A stretch of 64,000 nucleotides of DNA from CAYMKL01 sp964390805 (lineage in GTDB: Bacteria; Chloroflexota; Anaerolineae; VGOG01): positions 14,587-78,586 of the forward strand of contig CAYMKL010000013.1 in assembly GCA_964390805.1 (NCBI GenBank), in the 5' to 3' direction. Positions 30,589 through 43,000 of this stretch are shown here, piece by piece. Every line of letters starts with the position of its first letter. Within the stretch, counting starts at the first letter, position 1. Under the pieces are notes generated by a model. The model was not told the DNA's origin. It did no database searches and saw nothing but the letters and a program-made list of their open reading frames with translations. Position numbers and translations under genes: made by a program.

Positions 30589-31626
30589 TTATTCTGTTCT
30601 CGTCACCTTCTTTAGACCCCTGGGGTGATCTGGGTCGTATCCTTTGGCCAGGGTGAGGTAGAGGGCGAAGAGCTGGCCGGGCACAGCGCTGGTTATGGGT
30701 GAAAGCCACTCAGGAACGGAAACGGGGAAGGGCAATGGCGTGGTGGCCATAGAGAGGACTTCGTCGCGGTCGGAGATGACCACCAGTTCTGCTCCTCGTT
30801 CTTGCAGTTCCTTGGTGAAGACGCGCACGTTCTCGAAGACCGCCCCACCGGGGGCCACCACGATGGCTGGGAAGTCTCCCTCGACCATAGCGATGGGACC
30901 GTGCATGAAGTCGGCCGGCGAGTACGGCTCGGCCATGATATAGGTTAGCTCCTTGAGCTTGAGGGCGATCTCGTAGGCCGTGGCATAGTTGTAGCCCCGC
31001 CCGACGACCACGCACGATTCCATGTAACGATAGCGTTCCACGGCCCTCTGCACTATCTCCTCCAAAGTTAGTGTCTTCTCCACCGCTTCGGGCAGTTCCC
31101 TCAGAGCCGCCAGCCGTTCTCTGTCACCACTGAGTGCTACCGAGAGCAGGGCCAGGGCGGCCAACTGGGCTGTGTAGGTCTTGGTGGCGGCGATGCTGCG
31201 TTCTTGTCCGGCCTCGCAGAGGAGGACGTGTTCTGCTGCTTGGGCCAGGGGTGAGTTGGCTTGATTGGTGATAGCCAGAGTCAAAGCTCCCTGGCGCTGT
31301 CCCTCGGCCACCACCTCGACGATGTCGGTTGACTCCCCCGATTGTGAGATTCCCATCACCAGGGCCTTGGCCAGCCACGGTGGCGTCTTGTAAATGGTGA
31401 ACAGAGAAGGCGTGGCGAGGGCGACGGGCAGGCCGTTGGCCTCCGCCAGGATGTATTTGCCGTAGGTGGCCGCATTGTCCGAAGTGCCTCGGGCGGCGAT
31501 GACTACGAGCTCCACCTCGCTCTTCTGAATGGCCTGGGCGATGGCCACCGCCGTTTCCCATTGGCCGACAATGAGCCTCTCCAGCACCTTCGGCTGCTCG
31601 AATATCTCGTCTCGCAGGTGGGACAT
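30589..31626 (-). CDS. SIS-domain protein (GlmS isomerase-domain/AgaS-like sugar isomerase or deaminase)
   Basis: The 345-residue protein has two SIS domains, with the sugar-phosphate-binding VIAARGTSDNAATYGKY (about 42-58) and GISQSGESTDIVEV (about 91-104), as in the isomerase half of GlmS. The amidotransferase half is missing, so it may be an AgaS-type deaminase/isomerase or an isomerase using free ammonia. EPYSPADFMHGPIAMVE near residues 233-249 carries the family His-Gly-Pro. The gene converges on hyuA with only two bases between stop codons and is the last gene of a minus-strand operon. Confidence 0.9.
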   Translation of the reverse strand: MSHLRDEIFEQPKVLERLIVGQWETAVAIAQAIQKSEVELVVIAARGTSDNAATYGKYILAEANGLPVALATPSLFTIYKTPPWLAKALVMGISQSGESTDIVEVVAEGQRQGALTLAITNQANSPLAQAAEHVLLCEAGQERSIAATKTYTAQLAALALLSVALSGDRERLAALRELPEAVEKTLTLEEIVQRAVERYRYMESCVVVGRGYNYATAYEIALKLKELTYIMAEPYSPADFMHGPIAMVEGDFPAIVVAPGGAVFENVRVFTKELQERGAELVVISDRDEVLSMATTPLPFPVSVPEWLSPITSAVPGQLFALYLTLAKGYDPDHPRGLKKVTRTE

Positions 31627-31635
31627 CTTATCCTC

Positions 31636-32403
31636 TTATCCTCTCTCCTCTAACACCTCTCGCAGCACGTCGGGACGGTTGGTGATGATGCTGTCCACAT
31701 CCAGGGTGATGAGGCGCTTCATCTCGACTGGTTCGTCCGCCGTCCAGGCGTTCACTCGATAGCCCCGTCCTTTGGCCCAAGCCATGTATTCTCTGGTGAC
31801 CAGGCGCTTCTCCGGGTTCAAGGCATCGGTACCAGCCAAGGACATAAACAAGGATCGAACCAGGTGGCCTGGGAGATCAAAGTAATAGAGGATGCCGGTG
31901 CTGATGCCAGGGTTGAGCCGCTTAACCTGGCGCAGGGCGAAGGGGTTGAACGAGGAAACCATGGCCCGATGCACCAGGTTGTGATCCTCGATGAGCCGCA
32001 CCACCTCAGCTACCAGGCCCCCGCTGCCAAGCGCTTTGGCCTTCAACTCGATGTTCAAGAGCAGTTGGTGGCCGACCTCGACGATGACCTCCTGCAGGGT
32101 GGGGATGCGCTGGCCGGCGAACCGGCGGCGTCCTGAGTTTATCGAAGGAGCATCGAACCAGGATCCGGCGTCCAGTTCCTTCAGCTCGGCCAGGGTCTTG
32201 TCCTGCACTGCCCCCTGGCCGTCGGTGGTGGCGTCCACCGTGAAGTTGTGGATGACCACGGCCTCGCCATCTTTGGACACCTGCACATCCAGCTCCACGC
32301 CATCAGCTCCCATCTCCCTGGCCAGGCGGAAGGCAGCCAGGGTGTTCTGCGGAGCGTCGTGGCTGGCCCCTCGGTGGGCGAAGTTCAAAACCCTATCCCT
32401 CAT
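31636..32403 (-). CDS. Glycerophosphodiester phosphodiesterase
   Basis: The 255-residue protein has the GDPD catalytic pattern NFAHRGASHDAPQNTLAAF (7-25, His-Arg pair) and GVELDVQVSKDGEAVVIHN (35-53, Glu/Asp for the metal and second His). It cleaves glycerophosphodiesters to glycerol-3-phosphate and an alcohol such as choline. With choline or ethanolamine this could feed the amine pathway, but no direct link is shown. An in-frame insert (APSINSGRR, about residues 83-91) derives from a palindromic repeat and replaces the usual short turn before GQRIPTL. It overlaps the upstream aminotransferase by 4 bases and lies 9 bases from the SIS gene. Confidence 0.92.
   Translation of the reverse strand: MRDRVLNFAHRGASHDAPQNTLAAFRLAREMGADGVELDVQVSKDGEAVVIHNFTVDATTDGQGAVQDKTLAELKELDAGSWFDAPSINSGRRRFAGQRIPTLQEVIVEVGHQLLLNIELKAKALGSGGLVAEVVRLIEDHNLVHRAMVSSFNPFALRQVKRLNPGISTGILYYFDLPGHLVRSLFMSLAGTDALNPEKRLVTREYMAWAKGRGYRVNAWTADEPVEMKRLITLDVDSIITNRPDVLREVLEERG
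32131..32150. repeat. Palindromic repeat piece inserted in frame in the phosphodiesterase gene
   Basis: TCCTGAGTTTATCGAAGGAG belongs to the CCTTCGACAAGCTCAGG family with two changes. It codes for the extra SINSGRR stretch and keeps the frame. Confidence 0.75.
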
Positions 32404-33527
32404 CCCTCATCCTTCCCATCAAGAACCTGCCCCACCCGCAACACTTCCTCCTTGGTGTTGTAGCAGTGGGGGGAGACGCGGATGTAGTTCTCGCGCAGGG
32501 AGACGATAACCTTGTTGGCGATGAGTTTGTCGTAGTCGGCCTGGACGTTGAGTGTGGAAAAGGAGACGATGGCCGAGCGATGCTCAGGTCGCAGGCAACT
32601 GGCGATCTGATAGTCTCGCTTCTGCAGGTCGTCAATGAGGATCTCGGTGAGGTGCAGTGTCCGGCGCCGGATCTCTTCGATGCCCACTTCCAGCAGCAGG
32701 TTGACGGAAGCCAGCAACCCCACCATGTTCACAAGGTTTAGCGTCCCCAGCTCGAAGCGCTTGGCATCGGGCAGGAAGGTGAGGTCGTACTCGCGGAAGT
32801 TCAGAAAATCCACCACGCTGGTGGCGCCGGCATAAGCTGGTTTCATCTCTTCGAGTAGCTCGCGGCGGCAAAATAGGAATCCCTGCCCGCAGGGCCCCAT
32901 CAGCCACTTGGGGCCGCCGCAAGAGAGCATGTCAATGTGAAATTCCCTCACGTCGAGTGGGATCACCCCCAGGGACTGGATGCCGTCCACCACGAAGTAG
33001 ATGCCCCTGGCTCTGCATAACTGGCCGATGCTCTTGAGGTCGTTTCTGAAGCCGGTAATAAACTCCACCGAGCTTGCGGCCACCACCCTGGTCTGCTGGT
33101 CAACGTATTCTTCGAGGTCATCCAAAGCCAGTCCGCCCGCGCGGTTGGGGATGATGCGGGCTTCCACTCCGCGTCGCTCCAGGTTCATCCAGGGGTAGAC
33201 GTTGGCCGGGTACTCCATGTCGCAGAAGATCACGTTGTCGCCAGGCTGGAAGGGGATGGCGTGGGCAGCGATGTTGATGCCTTCTGCGGTGTTCTGGACC
33301 AGGGCGATCTCTTCGGGAGAAGCATTGATCAGTTGGCCCAGGGCCTGGCGCAGATCCTGGTCCAGCGTTTCATACTCCTCCCAGGCTTGGCGGACGAAAC
33401 GCCGCGCATCTATGAATCTGGTCATAGCCGCCCGCGTCCGGCTAGGCAGGGGTGAGGTAGCTGCATGGTCTAGATAGGTGAGTTCCTCCGTCAGGGGGAA
33501 CTCTTTTCTGAGCTCTTCGAGTTTCAT
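32400..33527 (-). CDS. Class-V aminotransferase (cysteine desulfurase-like, PLP-dependent)
   Basis: The 375-residue protein starts at 33527 (minus strand), chosen because GGAAGG precedes it at good spacing; the frame is open further upstream. YLDHAATSPLPSRT (near 18-31) opens the fold. VVDGIQSLGV supplies the PLP-binding Asp and SCGGPKWLMGPCGQGFLF contains the Schiff-base Lys (about 222). Members include cysteine desulfurases, selenocysteine lyases and isopenicillin-epimerase-like enzymes; the exact reaction is not decided. A 105-base fragment of this gene (33112-33216) recurs at 54552-54656 at about 95% identity. First gene of the minus-strand operon. Confidence 0.9.
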   Translation of the reverse strand: MKLEELRKEFPLTEELTYLDHAATSPLPSRTRAAMTRFIDARRFVRQAWEEYETLDQDLRQALGQLINASPEEIALVQNTAEGINIAAHAIPFQPGDNVIFCDMEYPANVYPWMNLERRGVEARIIPNRAGGLALDDLEEYVDQQTRVVAASSVEFITGFRNDLKSIGQLCRARGIYFVVDGIQSLGVIPLDVREFHIDMLSCGGPKWLMGPCGQGFLFCRRELLEEMKPAYAGATSVVDFLNFREYDLTFLPDAKRFELGTLNLVNMVGLLASVNLLLEVGIEEIRRRTLHLTEILIDDLQKRDYQIASCLRPEHRSAIVSFSTLNVQADYDKLIANKVIVSLRENYIRVSPHCYNTKEEVLRVGQVLDGKDEG

Positions 33528-33563
33528 CGTTGGACCTTCCCTGATTCTGTTTTGGCGAACAGC

Positions 33564-33592
33564 ATTATAGCACACCCTGCCCCAAAGGACAA
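33564..33592 (-). promoter_or_regulatory. Promoter of the minus-strand aminotransferase operon
   Basis: On the minus strand, TTGTCC (33592-33587), a 17-base spacer and TATAAT (33569-33564) preceded by TGC, an extended -10. It lies about 37 bases upstream of the start codon at 33527. Confidence 0.7.
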
Positions 33593-33611
33593 ACTGCCTG
33601 CCTCCTGCGAC

Positions 33612-33640
33612 TTGAATGTTTTTCCGATCTGGGCTATACT
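33612..33640 (+). promoter_or_regulatory. Candidate promoter facing the giant gene
   Basis: TTGAAT (33612-33617), 17 bases, TATACT (33635-33640), on the plus strand about 460 bases upstream of the giant gene. A mutated copy of this sequence is found at about 54508-54540. The 33528-34098 gap otherwise contains no credible gene. Confidence 0.5.
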
Positions 33641-33824
33641 ACCAGAAGATCACAACGAGGCCATTGCCGCCCGCCTTAGCCTGTAGATGAGTGAGAAGCC
33701 ATGCAGTGTGTATCCCTGCTCTGCGCGGCCGCTTCAACGACCCTGCAAGAGAATGCACCTGGTGTTGTAGCAGTTTTCTGGGGGCTGGTCCTCTGTCTGC
33801 TCATCTAAGTAAGAATGCACGAAG

Positions 33825-33853
33825 TTGACATTTCGATAGATCTGCGATATGGT
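33825..33853 (+). promoter_or_regulatory. Second candidate promoter for the giant gene
   Basis: TTGACA (33825-33830), a 17-base spacer and TATGGT (33848-33853), about 245 bases upstream of ATG 34099. The -35 box is perfect and the -10 box weak. Confidence 0.4.
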
Positions 33854-34098
33854 CGCGCATCATTCTTGGAGTCAGTCCTTTGCTCATCCGAAGTATTGGA
33901 GGGCCAGATGGTATCCCGTCGCTGTTGTCCTGACTCTAACCCTCGAACGATATCTTGCAATGACCAGAGCGGCAACAAACCAGAGCATAGTGTGCCCTGA
34001 TCGTTGCCGCTTCTTGGGTTTTCCCCGCTTTGCGTGAAATGGTCTGCTGCAGGTTGGACCATCAACTCGGTCCGTGGCTGGCAAGAAGGAGGAGCATC

Positions 34099-37000
34099 AT
34101 GAAACGCCCCCGTAGTATGAAGCATCTCTTGTTGTCCGTAAGCACCGCTTTGCTCTCCATGGCCGTAATCATCGCCCCGCTGGCTTCGCTGCCCCACGAG
34201 GTGGCTGATGCTTGGAATTGGGCCTGGGCCCGGCTGTTGCCCTCGGTGTCCGCTTCCTCCTCGCCGGAGCACGAGGTCCAAGCTGCCTGGCGCCGGGCCC
34301 AGCAGGCTGGCGCATACCACTACACGACCGATATCGTGCAGACCACTTATCCAGCGCCGGCCTTGGTAAACGTGGGCCGCAGCAGCCGCAAGGAGACCCT
34401 GCACATCGAAGGCCAGACCAACCTGCCTGAGCACACCTTGCTCATGACCCTGTGGAAAGAGGGCGGCAGTTTGCTGAACCCCCGCGACGGCATCGAGATG
34501 CGCGTCGAAGGCGACCGCGCCTACGGCCGCGCCATCGGCGGCACGTGGGAGGAGATGGACGACTTCTCCGGAGCCTTTGCCCCAGGGAACGACTTGATGG
34601 CCTACCTGGCCGGGGCCAAGAACGTGAAACGTGAAGACGTAAAACGTGAGAACATGGACTCGCGCTTCACGTTTCACGTTTCACGTTTTACGTTCGACGT
34701 AGACGGCCCCGCCTTTGCGGAGCATCTCCGCGACCAACTGGAGCACCACCTGCGCGAGCAGGGTGAACTGCCCCTGGGATTGAGCCTGGATGTTTCCAAC
34801 CGATTCCGTGCGATGACTGGCCAGGGGGAGGTCTGGATTGACAGCAATGGTCTGCCTTTGCGCCTGACTGTACACCTGGACTATCCGGAGCAGCGCAATG
34901 GAGAGCGGATCGAAGCCGACATCAAGACCGATTTTCGATTTTCGATTGCCGATTTTCGATTGACTGCATCGTCCGAGAATGATCAATCGGCAATCCGGTC
35001 TGGCCTGTTGCACACACCCCACAACTGGCACCGAGCCGGGCGGCAGACCGCCCTGGCAGCGGCCTTCCTCGGGCTGGTGTTCTTGCTCATCACCTGCCGC
35101 AGGTCGAGGAAGGTCTACACAGCCACAGTGGTCGCTGTGCTCCTCTCGATGATCGTCACCCCACTGCTGCAAAGCCACCAGGTCCATGCCTTCTCTCAGC
35201 GCCTGGCAGCCCGGCGAGCGGAGCAGGAACAGCGCCAGAAGGAAGCCGAGGCCACCCGCGAGTTGCGGGAGGAGTTGCTGATCTCCGACTGGGACCCGCA
35301 TCGTGATCCGTTACTTGCCCTGAGCCCAGTCGAAGGGTCAGTGATCAGTGATCAGTCCAGTCCGCGATCCAAAACCCGCAATCCGCGATTCACAATACCC
35401 AATATCCAATATCCAACTTCTGCTGCTCTTTCCGCCACAGACGACGAGGACAACGACGGCCTGACCACCGCTCAAGAACAGCATCCGCTGGTGGGCACCG
35501 ATCCCACGGATCCCGACTCCGATGATGACGGACTGACCGATGGCCAGGAGGTTCTCCGTCTGGGCACCGATCCCAAGACTGAAGACAGCGATGGCGACGG
35601 CATCACCGACTACGTGGAGGTACAAGGGTTCCATTACAATAGTAACGACTGGCATCTTGATCCAAACAACCCGGACAGCAACAACGATGGCCAGCTCGAC
35701 ACGGTCGAGTGTTCGGATCTGGTGAACCTGACGAGTGTTGGCAGCCGCGGCTGTACGGACACAGACGGTGACGGCACTCCCGATGCATTTGACCGTGACA
35801 ACGACGACGACAGCGTCCCCGACCCAGTAGATCTCTCGCCGAACCGCAGCATGGACCGGACGGGCAATCGCTACCACGGCTATAACCCCTTCACTCGTGA
35901 TGACTCCTTCGAACTCAAGGTGCAAAACCTGAACACGGGCTATCCGGTCTTCGTAAACTTCCAACTGCGCCCGGTGGTCACCGACCATCTCGCCTATGCC
36001 CTCAACGTGTTGGATTGGCCCAGCGGGGACACGGAAGGCCAGATCCAGCGCGTAAAGGACACCACCTTTGCCACCACTGACAATCCAGGTGCGCAAGACA
36101 CCGTCAACCCTCGCAGCCAGAATGGAGACATGCGCCTGATCCCCATGCTGGAGATCACCATGCCCTACGACGATCAAAACCCGTCTGGCAATTTGCCTGT
36201 CAAAGACGGCGCTCCTGCCATCGGCCCAACCACGCCAATCACCGCCTGGCTGGACGCAGGCGAATTACAGCCCTATGGCATCTCCGTCCGCAAGAAAGAC
36301 GACGTTGGCAACTTGCTGGCCTATGTGCCCTTGAACCTGGTCAAGGGTGAGACGGGCGGTGGCAAGGAGGCGTTCTCGGCCCGCATGCTCTACTGGCCCA
36401 ACACCAGCACGTGGGGCAATAATCACCAGGTGCGGGTGGTGTGGGTGGTGCAGATGCTCACCGACTGGTGCGATGAGGAAGGCTTCGCGGCGTACTGGGA
36501 GGGAGTCAAGGAGCAGACCCCAGGGATCGAGCTCGTTGCAGGAGCATACACCGCTCACCGCAAGGCGTGGTGTGCGAAACCAGAGCACCGGATGGCCGAT
36601 GAGGTGCAGATCGTGCACACCTACTACGACGACTGGTACCTGACCGGCCTCTCGGTGCGCGAGGACCACGGCCTGGACGTGGCCATTGCTTACGAAGACC
36701 CCACAACCGACGAAGACCCCCAAACCGATGATTGGCTCTGGCAACTGGCGCGAGGCCTGGGGGTCACTTTTGCTGCCGGGCGCGACTGTGATGACGAAGA
36801 TCCTCAGAACGATCCCGACTATGATCCTGACAATAATCTATGCCACGACGACGGCAAGCGCGACATCACGGTAGTCGGGGAAAAAGAGGGAGAGATCATA
36901 GGCAACTCGACCATCTCTAGCCGCTTCGATCATGCGGACAGGGACGGCGACGGTGTTCCGGATAATGATGGCGTCTCCGAGACGGAGCGCTGGGCTATTC

Positions 37001-40000
37001 GCCAAGACGCCCTGCTCGTGGAGACCTTCTCTTACCCTCACCAGGACTACATCGCCCACATCATGATGACGGAAACGGTGAGAATCCTGGATCAATTCGC
37101 CCAAGATACCACCCCCAGCCTTCTGTTCGCCCGCGAGGAGCACTACCGTAGCGCTGACCTGGCCATGGGAAGTTGGATAAACCAGGCCCTCACCATTGAC
37201 GCAGGCCCGGCCACCTCTGAAGAAGAGACTATCGCCTCGTTGAGCTGGGCTCCCTATCGCTTCCGGGACGGCGCCTGGGAGCCCTACCCTATCAGGGAAT
37301 ACTGGGACCAGTTGGACATCGAGCTCAAAGACCTCTTCAGGCAACTTTTTCCGGACGACTCGGAAGACATCAACCTGGGCAAGATGGTTGTCGCCAGGTC
37401 ATACTACGTGTCACTCCTGCAGGGACTTGCGGCACAGGTGCAAAGCGGCGAGGAAGTGCTGTGGACGCCCGAGTCTGGCCAAGTAGACTCCGATGCTGGC
37501 CTGGTAAACACGGTGGCCGAGCTTATCGGCGGGACTGGAATTCAACCCGGAGGCGGCGGCATCGTTTGGACTGTTGTTAACGAGGTCACTGATGCATCCC
37601 TAAAACACCTCCGGAAGAGCGGCGGCTATTTTGTCCCCAAGTACATCAGCAAAACCGTATACGAACCGGGTGGCGGCGCCATCGTGAGCATGAACGAAGA
37701 AGTGCTGTCCGCTATCGTCTACAAGAAGAGGGACAGCTTGTGGAAGTCACTTGGTCGGGGCATAAGGAAGTACGTCGTGTCAGATTGGGCGAAGCTCTTT
37801 AAGGGCGGCGTGAAGAAGGCAGTGGGAGCAGGCGTGGCCCTTGCCGGTGCCATCACCGCGGTCGGCCTAACCATCTATGCCACCTCGACGAGCACTGGGA
37901 TTGATGTTGCGGTGAGTGTCGTCAACGGCTTGAATTTGATCATGGCGATCCACGGGGCGGTACAGACTGCTACGAAGGTGATAAAAGCAGTGCACAAGGC
38001 GGGTACTTTTGCGAAGGCAGCAGCCGATGGGTTCGCCAAGGCGACCAAGGAGATTGCCAAGGCCTTCAAGAGTGCTGCCGTCATTGGGTTGGTCATCGCC
38101 GTGACGGCGACCTGGGGCAGCTTCATTGCGCAAATGGTGCTGACGAAGACCGATTTTGGAAGCCTGGCCTTTAACGCAGCGTTGGCCGGGGCCATTGCCA
38201 GCACAGTTGTGTTGGTCATCATGTTTGCCATTGCCGCTATCCCTGTAGTGGGGCAGATCATCTCTGCGGTGGTCACTGCCATTGATGCCGTGATCAACTT
38301 GCTGTGCGGCGCGTTCGACTGGGAAGAAGGCGAGGTTGGCCAGTACGTCTGCAAAGGCATCTCTGGCTGGCTCGCAGAAGGCATCAAGTGGGCCATCTAT
38401 AGCGCCACCGTGATGGTGGACATGTCGGACGCGAACCGGCTCCAGGTCAGCAACTTCGACCAGGATCTGGTGACCTCCGAGAAAGGGCTCTCTGTCGGCA
38501 GTGAAATGGAGTACAGTGCCTCTATCACCAGCACCATCAACCTGGTCAGCATTCCCGTTGACTGGAAGGCAGCGGCCTACTGGCACCAGTACAGCGATAA
38601 TACCCTGAGAAGCTCCACCTTCCAGTATAAATGGCAGACGGCCAAGGATGACTTCCATGAGGACCTGCACAGGAAGATGATGATGGGTCAGTGGCATCCC
38701 ACGAATGGGAAACGCCCCTTCTTCATCGCCAAGCCTGTTGTCAGCGATGGCATCCCCTTGAGCGAGGCTGGCATCAACCGCCCGGTGCGACTGTACCTGT
38801 CAGAGGGGTATGCCGTCCCCACTCAGGAATGTTGGGCGGTGCCCATTCCCTTCATGCTGCCTCCCGGCATCCCCTTCTACTCGCTTGAGCCTGTCTGCTA
38901 CATACGCACCGAAAAAGCCACCAACCACATTGATATGGGTAAGAACCTTCTATTCGACGTCTTCCCCGAGACGCTGGACAGGTTCTACAAGTTAACACCC
39001 AAGCAGGGGGGGCTTGCCCTGGCCTGGGGGCAGGATGGACACGTGGTCTTCCCCTCTCTGAGGGATGCCGACGGCGACGGGTTGCTCAACAAGGCCGCCG
39101 GTGGCTCCGATCCCGACGACAGCCTCTGGGACAGCGACTACGATGGCCTGTCGGACCTGTACGAGTTCCAGAACGGGACCGACCCCCTGAACGCTGACAG
39201 CGATTTCGACGGCTATCGCAGCGACGGCCTGAGCGACTACGACGAAATGGTGCTGGGCACCAACCCCAATCGCCTCGACACCGACGGCGATGGGCTGCTC
39301 GACGGTGAGGAGTTGGATGGCTGGGAGTACGTCTGCGGCTTCACCGACGACGGCGCGCCGCTCCGCACCTGGGTCATCTCCGATCCTACGGAAGGGGACG
39401 AGGACGGCGACGGGCTGACTGATTTCCTGGAGAAAACCTACGGCTTCCATCCCAGGGTCTTCTCCGATCCCACCATACTGACCTTCGAGTCGGAGGTGCG
39501 CGAAGTCGCCGCGCCCAAGCTGCTGCTGCGCTTCGAGGAAGAGGCAGGCGCTACCACCTTCAGCGACATCTCTGGCCATGACAATCACGGCACCTGTTCT
39601 GGCGACAGTTGTCCCACTGCCGGAGTGCGTGGCAGGCACGGCTATGCAATACAGTTCGATGATGGGAGCGAAGAAGTGACCGCTCCCGGAGAAGGCATAG
39701 ATGAGGCGCAGGAACTGACTGTCGCGGCGTGGGTCAAGCTCCATTCGCTGCCGCCACGGTGGATGCGCTTCGTAACGCTGCGCAATAACAAGGCACTCCT
39801 GGCCTATCGTGAAGGAAACCTTAGTTTCCGTGTGATGATTGGCGGTCAGTTGCGGTACGTCGAGCTCCCTGACACATTCCAAACTGGCACCTTCTATCAC
39901 GTGGCTGGGACGTATGATGGCAGCCAACTGCGGCTGTACCTGAACGGGCAGGAAGTGGCTAGCCTCTCGGTTACTGGGCAAGTTGGCATCGGAAATGGCG

Positions 40001-43000
40001 TTCTACTGAGCATCGATAAGGCCAGTGAGTTCTTGGATGGTGTGCTCGACGAAGTTGTCATCTTCGACCGGGCGCTCTCGACGGCGGAAATCAGTGACGT
40101 AATGGCGGGCCGCTACAACCCCAATGACCTGCGCGTCAAGGGCAAGGACGTCCTAGACTACCGGGCCAGCGTCAAGAACGAGCTGTTCAACCGCTACGCC
40201 CAGGGCCTGCTGAGTACCGACTTCCCGGCCGCGGTCTCCAGCGCTGTGCCTCCTAAGGACTTCATTCTGTACCCGCTGGAGGAGCAGATGATGGCTGGCT
40301 ATGTGGAAGTAGACGACGTGGCGCCGTCCGGCGTCTACAGCCTGACCCAGGTGGCTGGGGCGCTGATCACCGACTGGCGTGAGTTAGCTGGCGGCGCCCA
40401 GGTATGGCTGCCCTTCGAGGACCCCAACACCTTCGAGGACCGGTCGGGCAGCCAACCGCCGCATCACGGCACGTGCGTTGGGAACGGCTGTCCGCCGGGT
40501 CGCGAGCAGGGCAAATACGGCCAGGCTCTGAAACTGAATGGGAATGCCTACGTGGAAGCACCCCTGGACCTCTCCGACGGCTACGCTGTTTCCCTGTGGT
40601 TCAAGACGGATTGCGCCAATTGTGGCATTGCCTCGTTGCCAGGAGAGAACTACTGGGACCGTTCCTACATCTACCTTGAGAATGGCAAGGTATGTGCGGT
40701 TAGGCGGAGTAGTGGTTTGGAATCGCGCTGCACGCCGGGCACTGGCTCCTACGCCGACGGTCAGTGGCACCACGTGGTGCATACGTATGGTGGTGGCGCA
40801 GACGGCCAGGAGATCTATGTGGACGGTCTATGGAGAACGGGTGATTTGGATTGGCCTCCCGGGGCTGGCTGGCCAACGGAGATCCGCATCGGCCACTCTA
40901 CTTGGGCTGCCAACGACTATTTCCACGGCGCGATTGACGATCTGCGCGTCTTCGACAAGAGGCTGGGGCCAGACGAAGTCCAGGCTCTCTTTGGACAGCC
41001 CATTTTCGACATGAGGTTTGACTATCCTTTGGAGAATGGTGCGTCCTGGCTCGATGATTCGATCTTCCAAAATGGCGGCGGTTGCAGCCCTCCTAACTGT
41101 CCCAACTCAGTGAGTGGCATCTCCGGCAAGTCCGTGAGTTTTGACGGGACCGACTACATTCAAGTGGAGCAGTCCAATCCGAGTCTGGATCTGAGCAACG
41201 GTCAGTTTACTATCGCGGCCTGGGTTTACCCTGAGGACTATCCGAATAACGACAACAGGAACATCGCCCGGCAAGGCATCTTGGGCCGGGACAGCGGTCA
41301 ACTCCTCGGCTATCCGACGCTGCAACGGACCGGCAGCGGCATCTACTTCGGCTTCGGCACAGGTAGCGTCTGGGAGGGCAACCCTTTCTACGTATCTGCC
41401 CTGAGCCCGGATGCTTGGAACCACGTAGTGGTCACCTTCGGACCCACTTACGACCAAAACGGCGACTTCATCAGCAACGTGGCCATGCTCTACGTCAATG
41501 GCCAGTATCAAGCCCAGTCAAGCTTCGCCAGCAAGCAGCCTATCTCGCTTCCCGCCGATGCGATATCGCGACCGTTCATGATCGGCCGCTCAAGCAATGA
41601 GGCCGATATCTACATAGGGCACATCGGGGTTGCTCAGGTGGTAGATGATGACGAGGACGAATTCGCCGAGCTATGCATGGCGTTCAACGAAACTGAGATA
41701 TTCAACCGAGGCAGTATACACGATAACGATGACCAGGGACTAGCGTACAACGTCAAATGGGGCGACATGTTCCCTGAAACTGGCAGGCTAGTGTTGTGGG
41801 ATGACGACGGCGGTACGCGATGTGGTTCGCAACCCGATGACAACGACGATGTCCTCTTCGACAGAACGTTCACGACAAACAACGATCTATCTCACTTCTC
41901 AAAGACATACGGTTTTTCGGGTGATACTGACGTTCGCGGATACATTTACCTGAGCTATTTCAACAATTCCATCCCCTTGCACGGCCAGATGGATGAGGTG
42001 CGCATCTACAAGCGGGTGCTCGACCCCGGCGAAGTGGAAGAACTGTACTGGGCCGGTACCACCAGTCTGCACCTGCCCTTCGACGAAGCGCCCGGCGAAC
42101 GCGTTTTCCAGGATGCGACCGGGCAACACGACGGCGCGTGCAGTGGCACCGCCTGCCCTACCGCCGGGGTTGCCGGTCGTCTCAACCAGGCTGCGCTATT
42201 CGAAAGCAATGATTATGTGGCAGCAGAAGTAGACGTCTCTGAGACCACCTATGCCGTCTCGTTGTGGTTCAAGACCGCTTGTGATGCCTGCGGCATCTTT
42301 TCTGTGGATAAAGGCACTCGGGGCAGCGAGGGCCACGATCGGCACCTCTATCTGCAGAACGGGAACCTCTGTGCCCGGGTGTATGACCACGAAATCATCT
42401 GCACGTCGGGCACGAACTACGCAGACGGCCAATGGCACCACGTGGTGCATACCTTCGGCGGCGCCGTGGGCAGCCAGAAGATCTATGTGGATGGCATACA
42501 GAAGAAGAGTGGCTCAATAGCCGCTTCCGATTTCACCTGGCAAACCGGTGTCAACATCGGGTTCTCGAATGATGCCAACAGCAGTTACTTTAATGGGGAT
42601 ATTGACGACGTGCGTGTCTTCCACCAGGCGCTCTCCGCCGACCAAGTCCAGAGACTCTACAGCGAGGCACCGCGCTTCCAGATGCATTTCGACGAGGCCC
42701 TGGGTGCTACCCAGTTCGCCGACAACTCTGGCAACGGCAACGACGGCGCATGCAGCGGTGATACCTGCCCCAGCGCAGGCTTGAAGGGCCGCATTGGCTC
42801 AGCGGTGGAGTTCGACGGGTATGATGACGTTGTAACTGTCCCTGATGACCCGGACCTGGACCTGAACGAGTTCACCGTCGGCGCATGGGTCATGCCCACT
42901 GCATTCCATGATTACCTAAAAATGGTGGTTAACAAGGGGAATCCGTCCAAGGGCTACAATTATCAATTGTCTCTTTACGACGATAAGGTTAGCTACAAAC

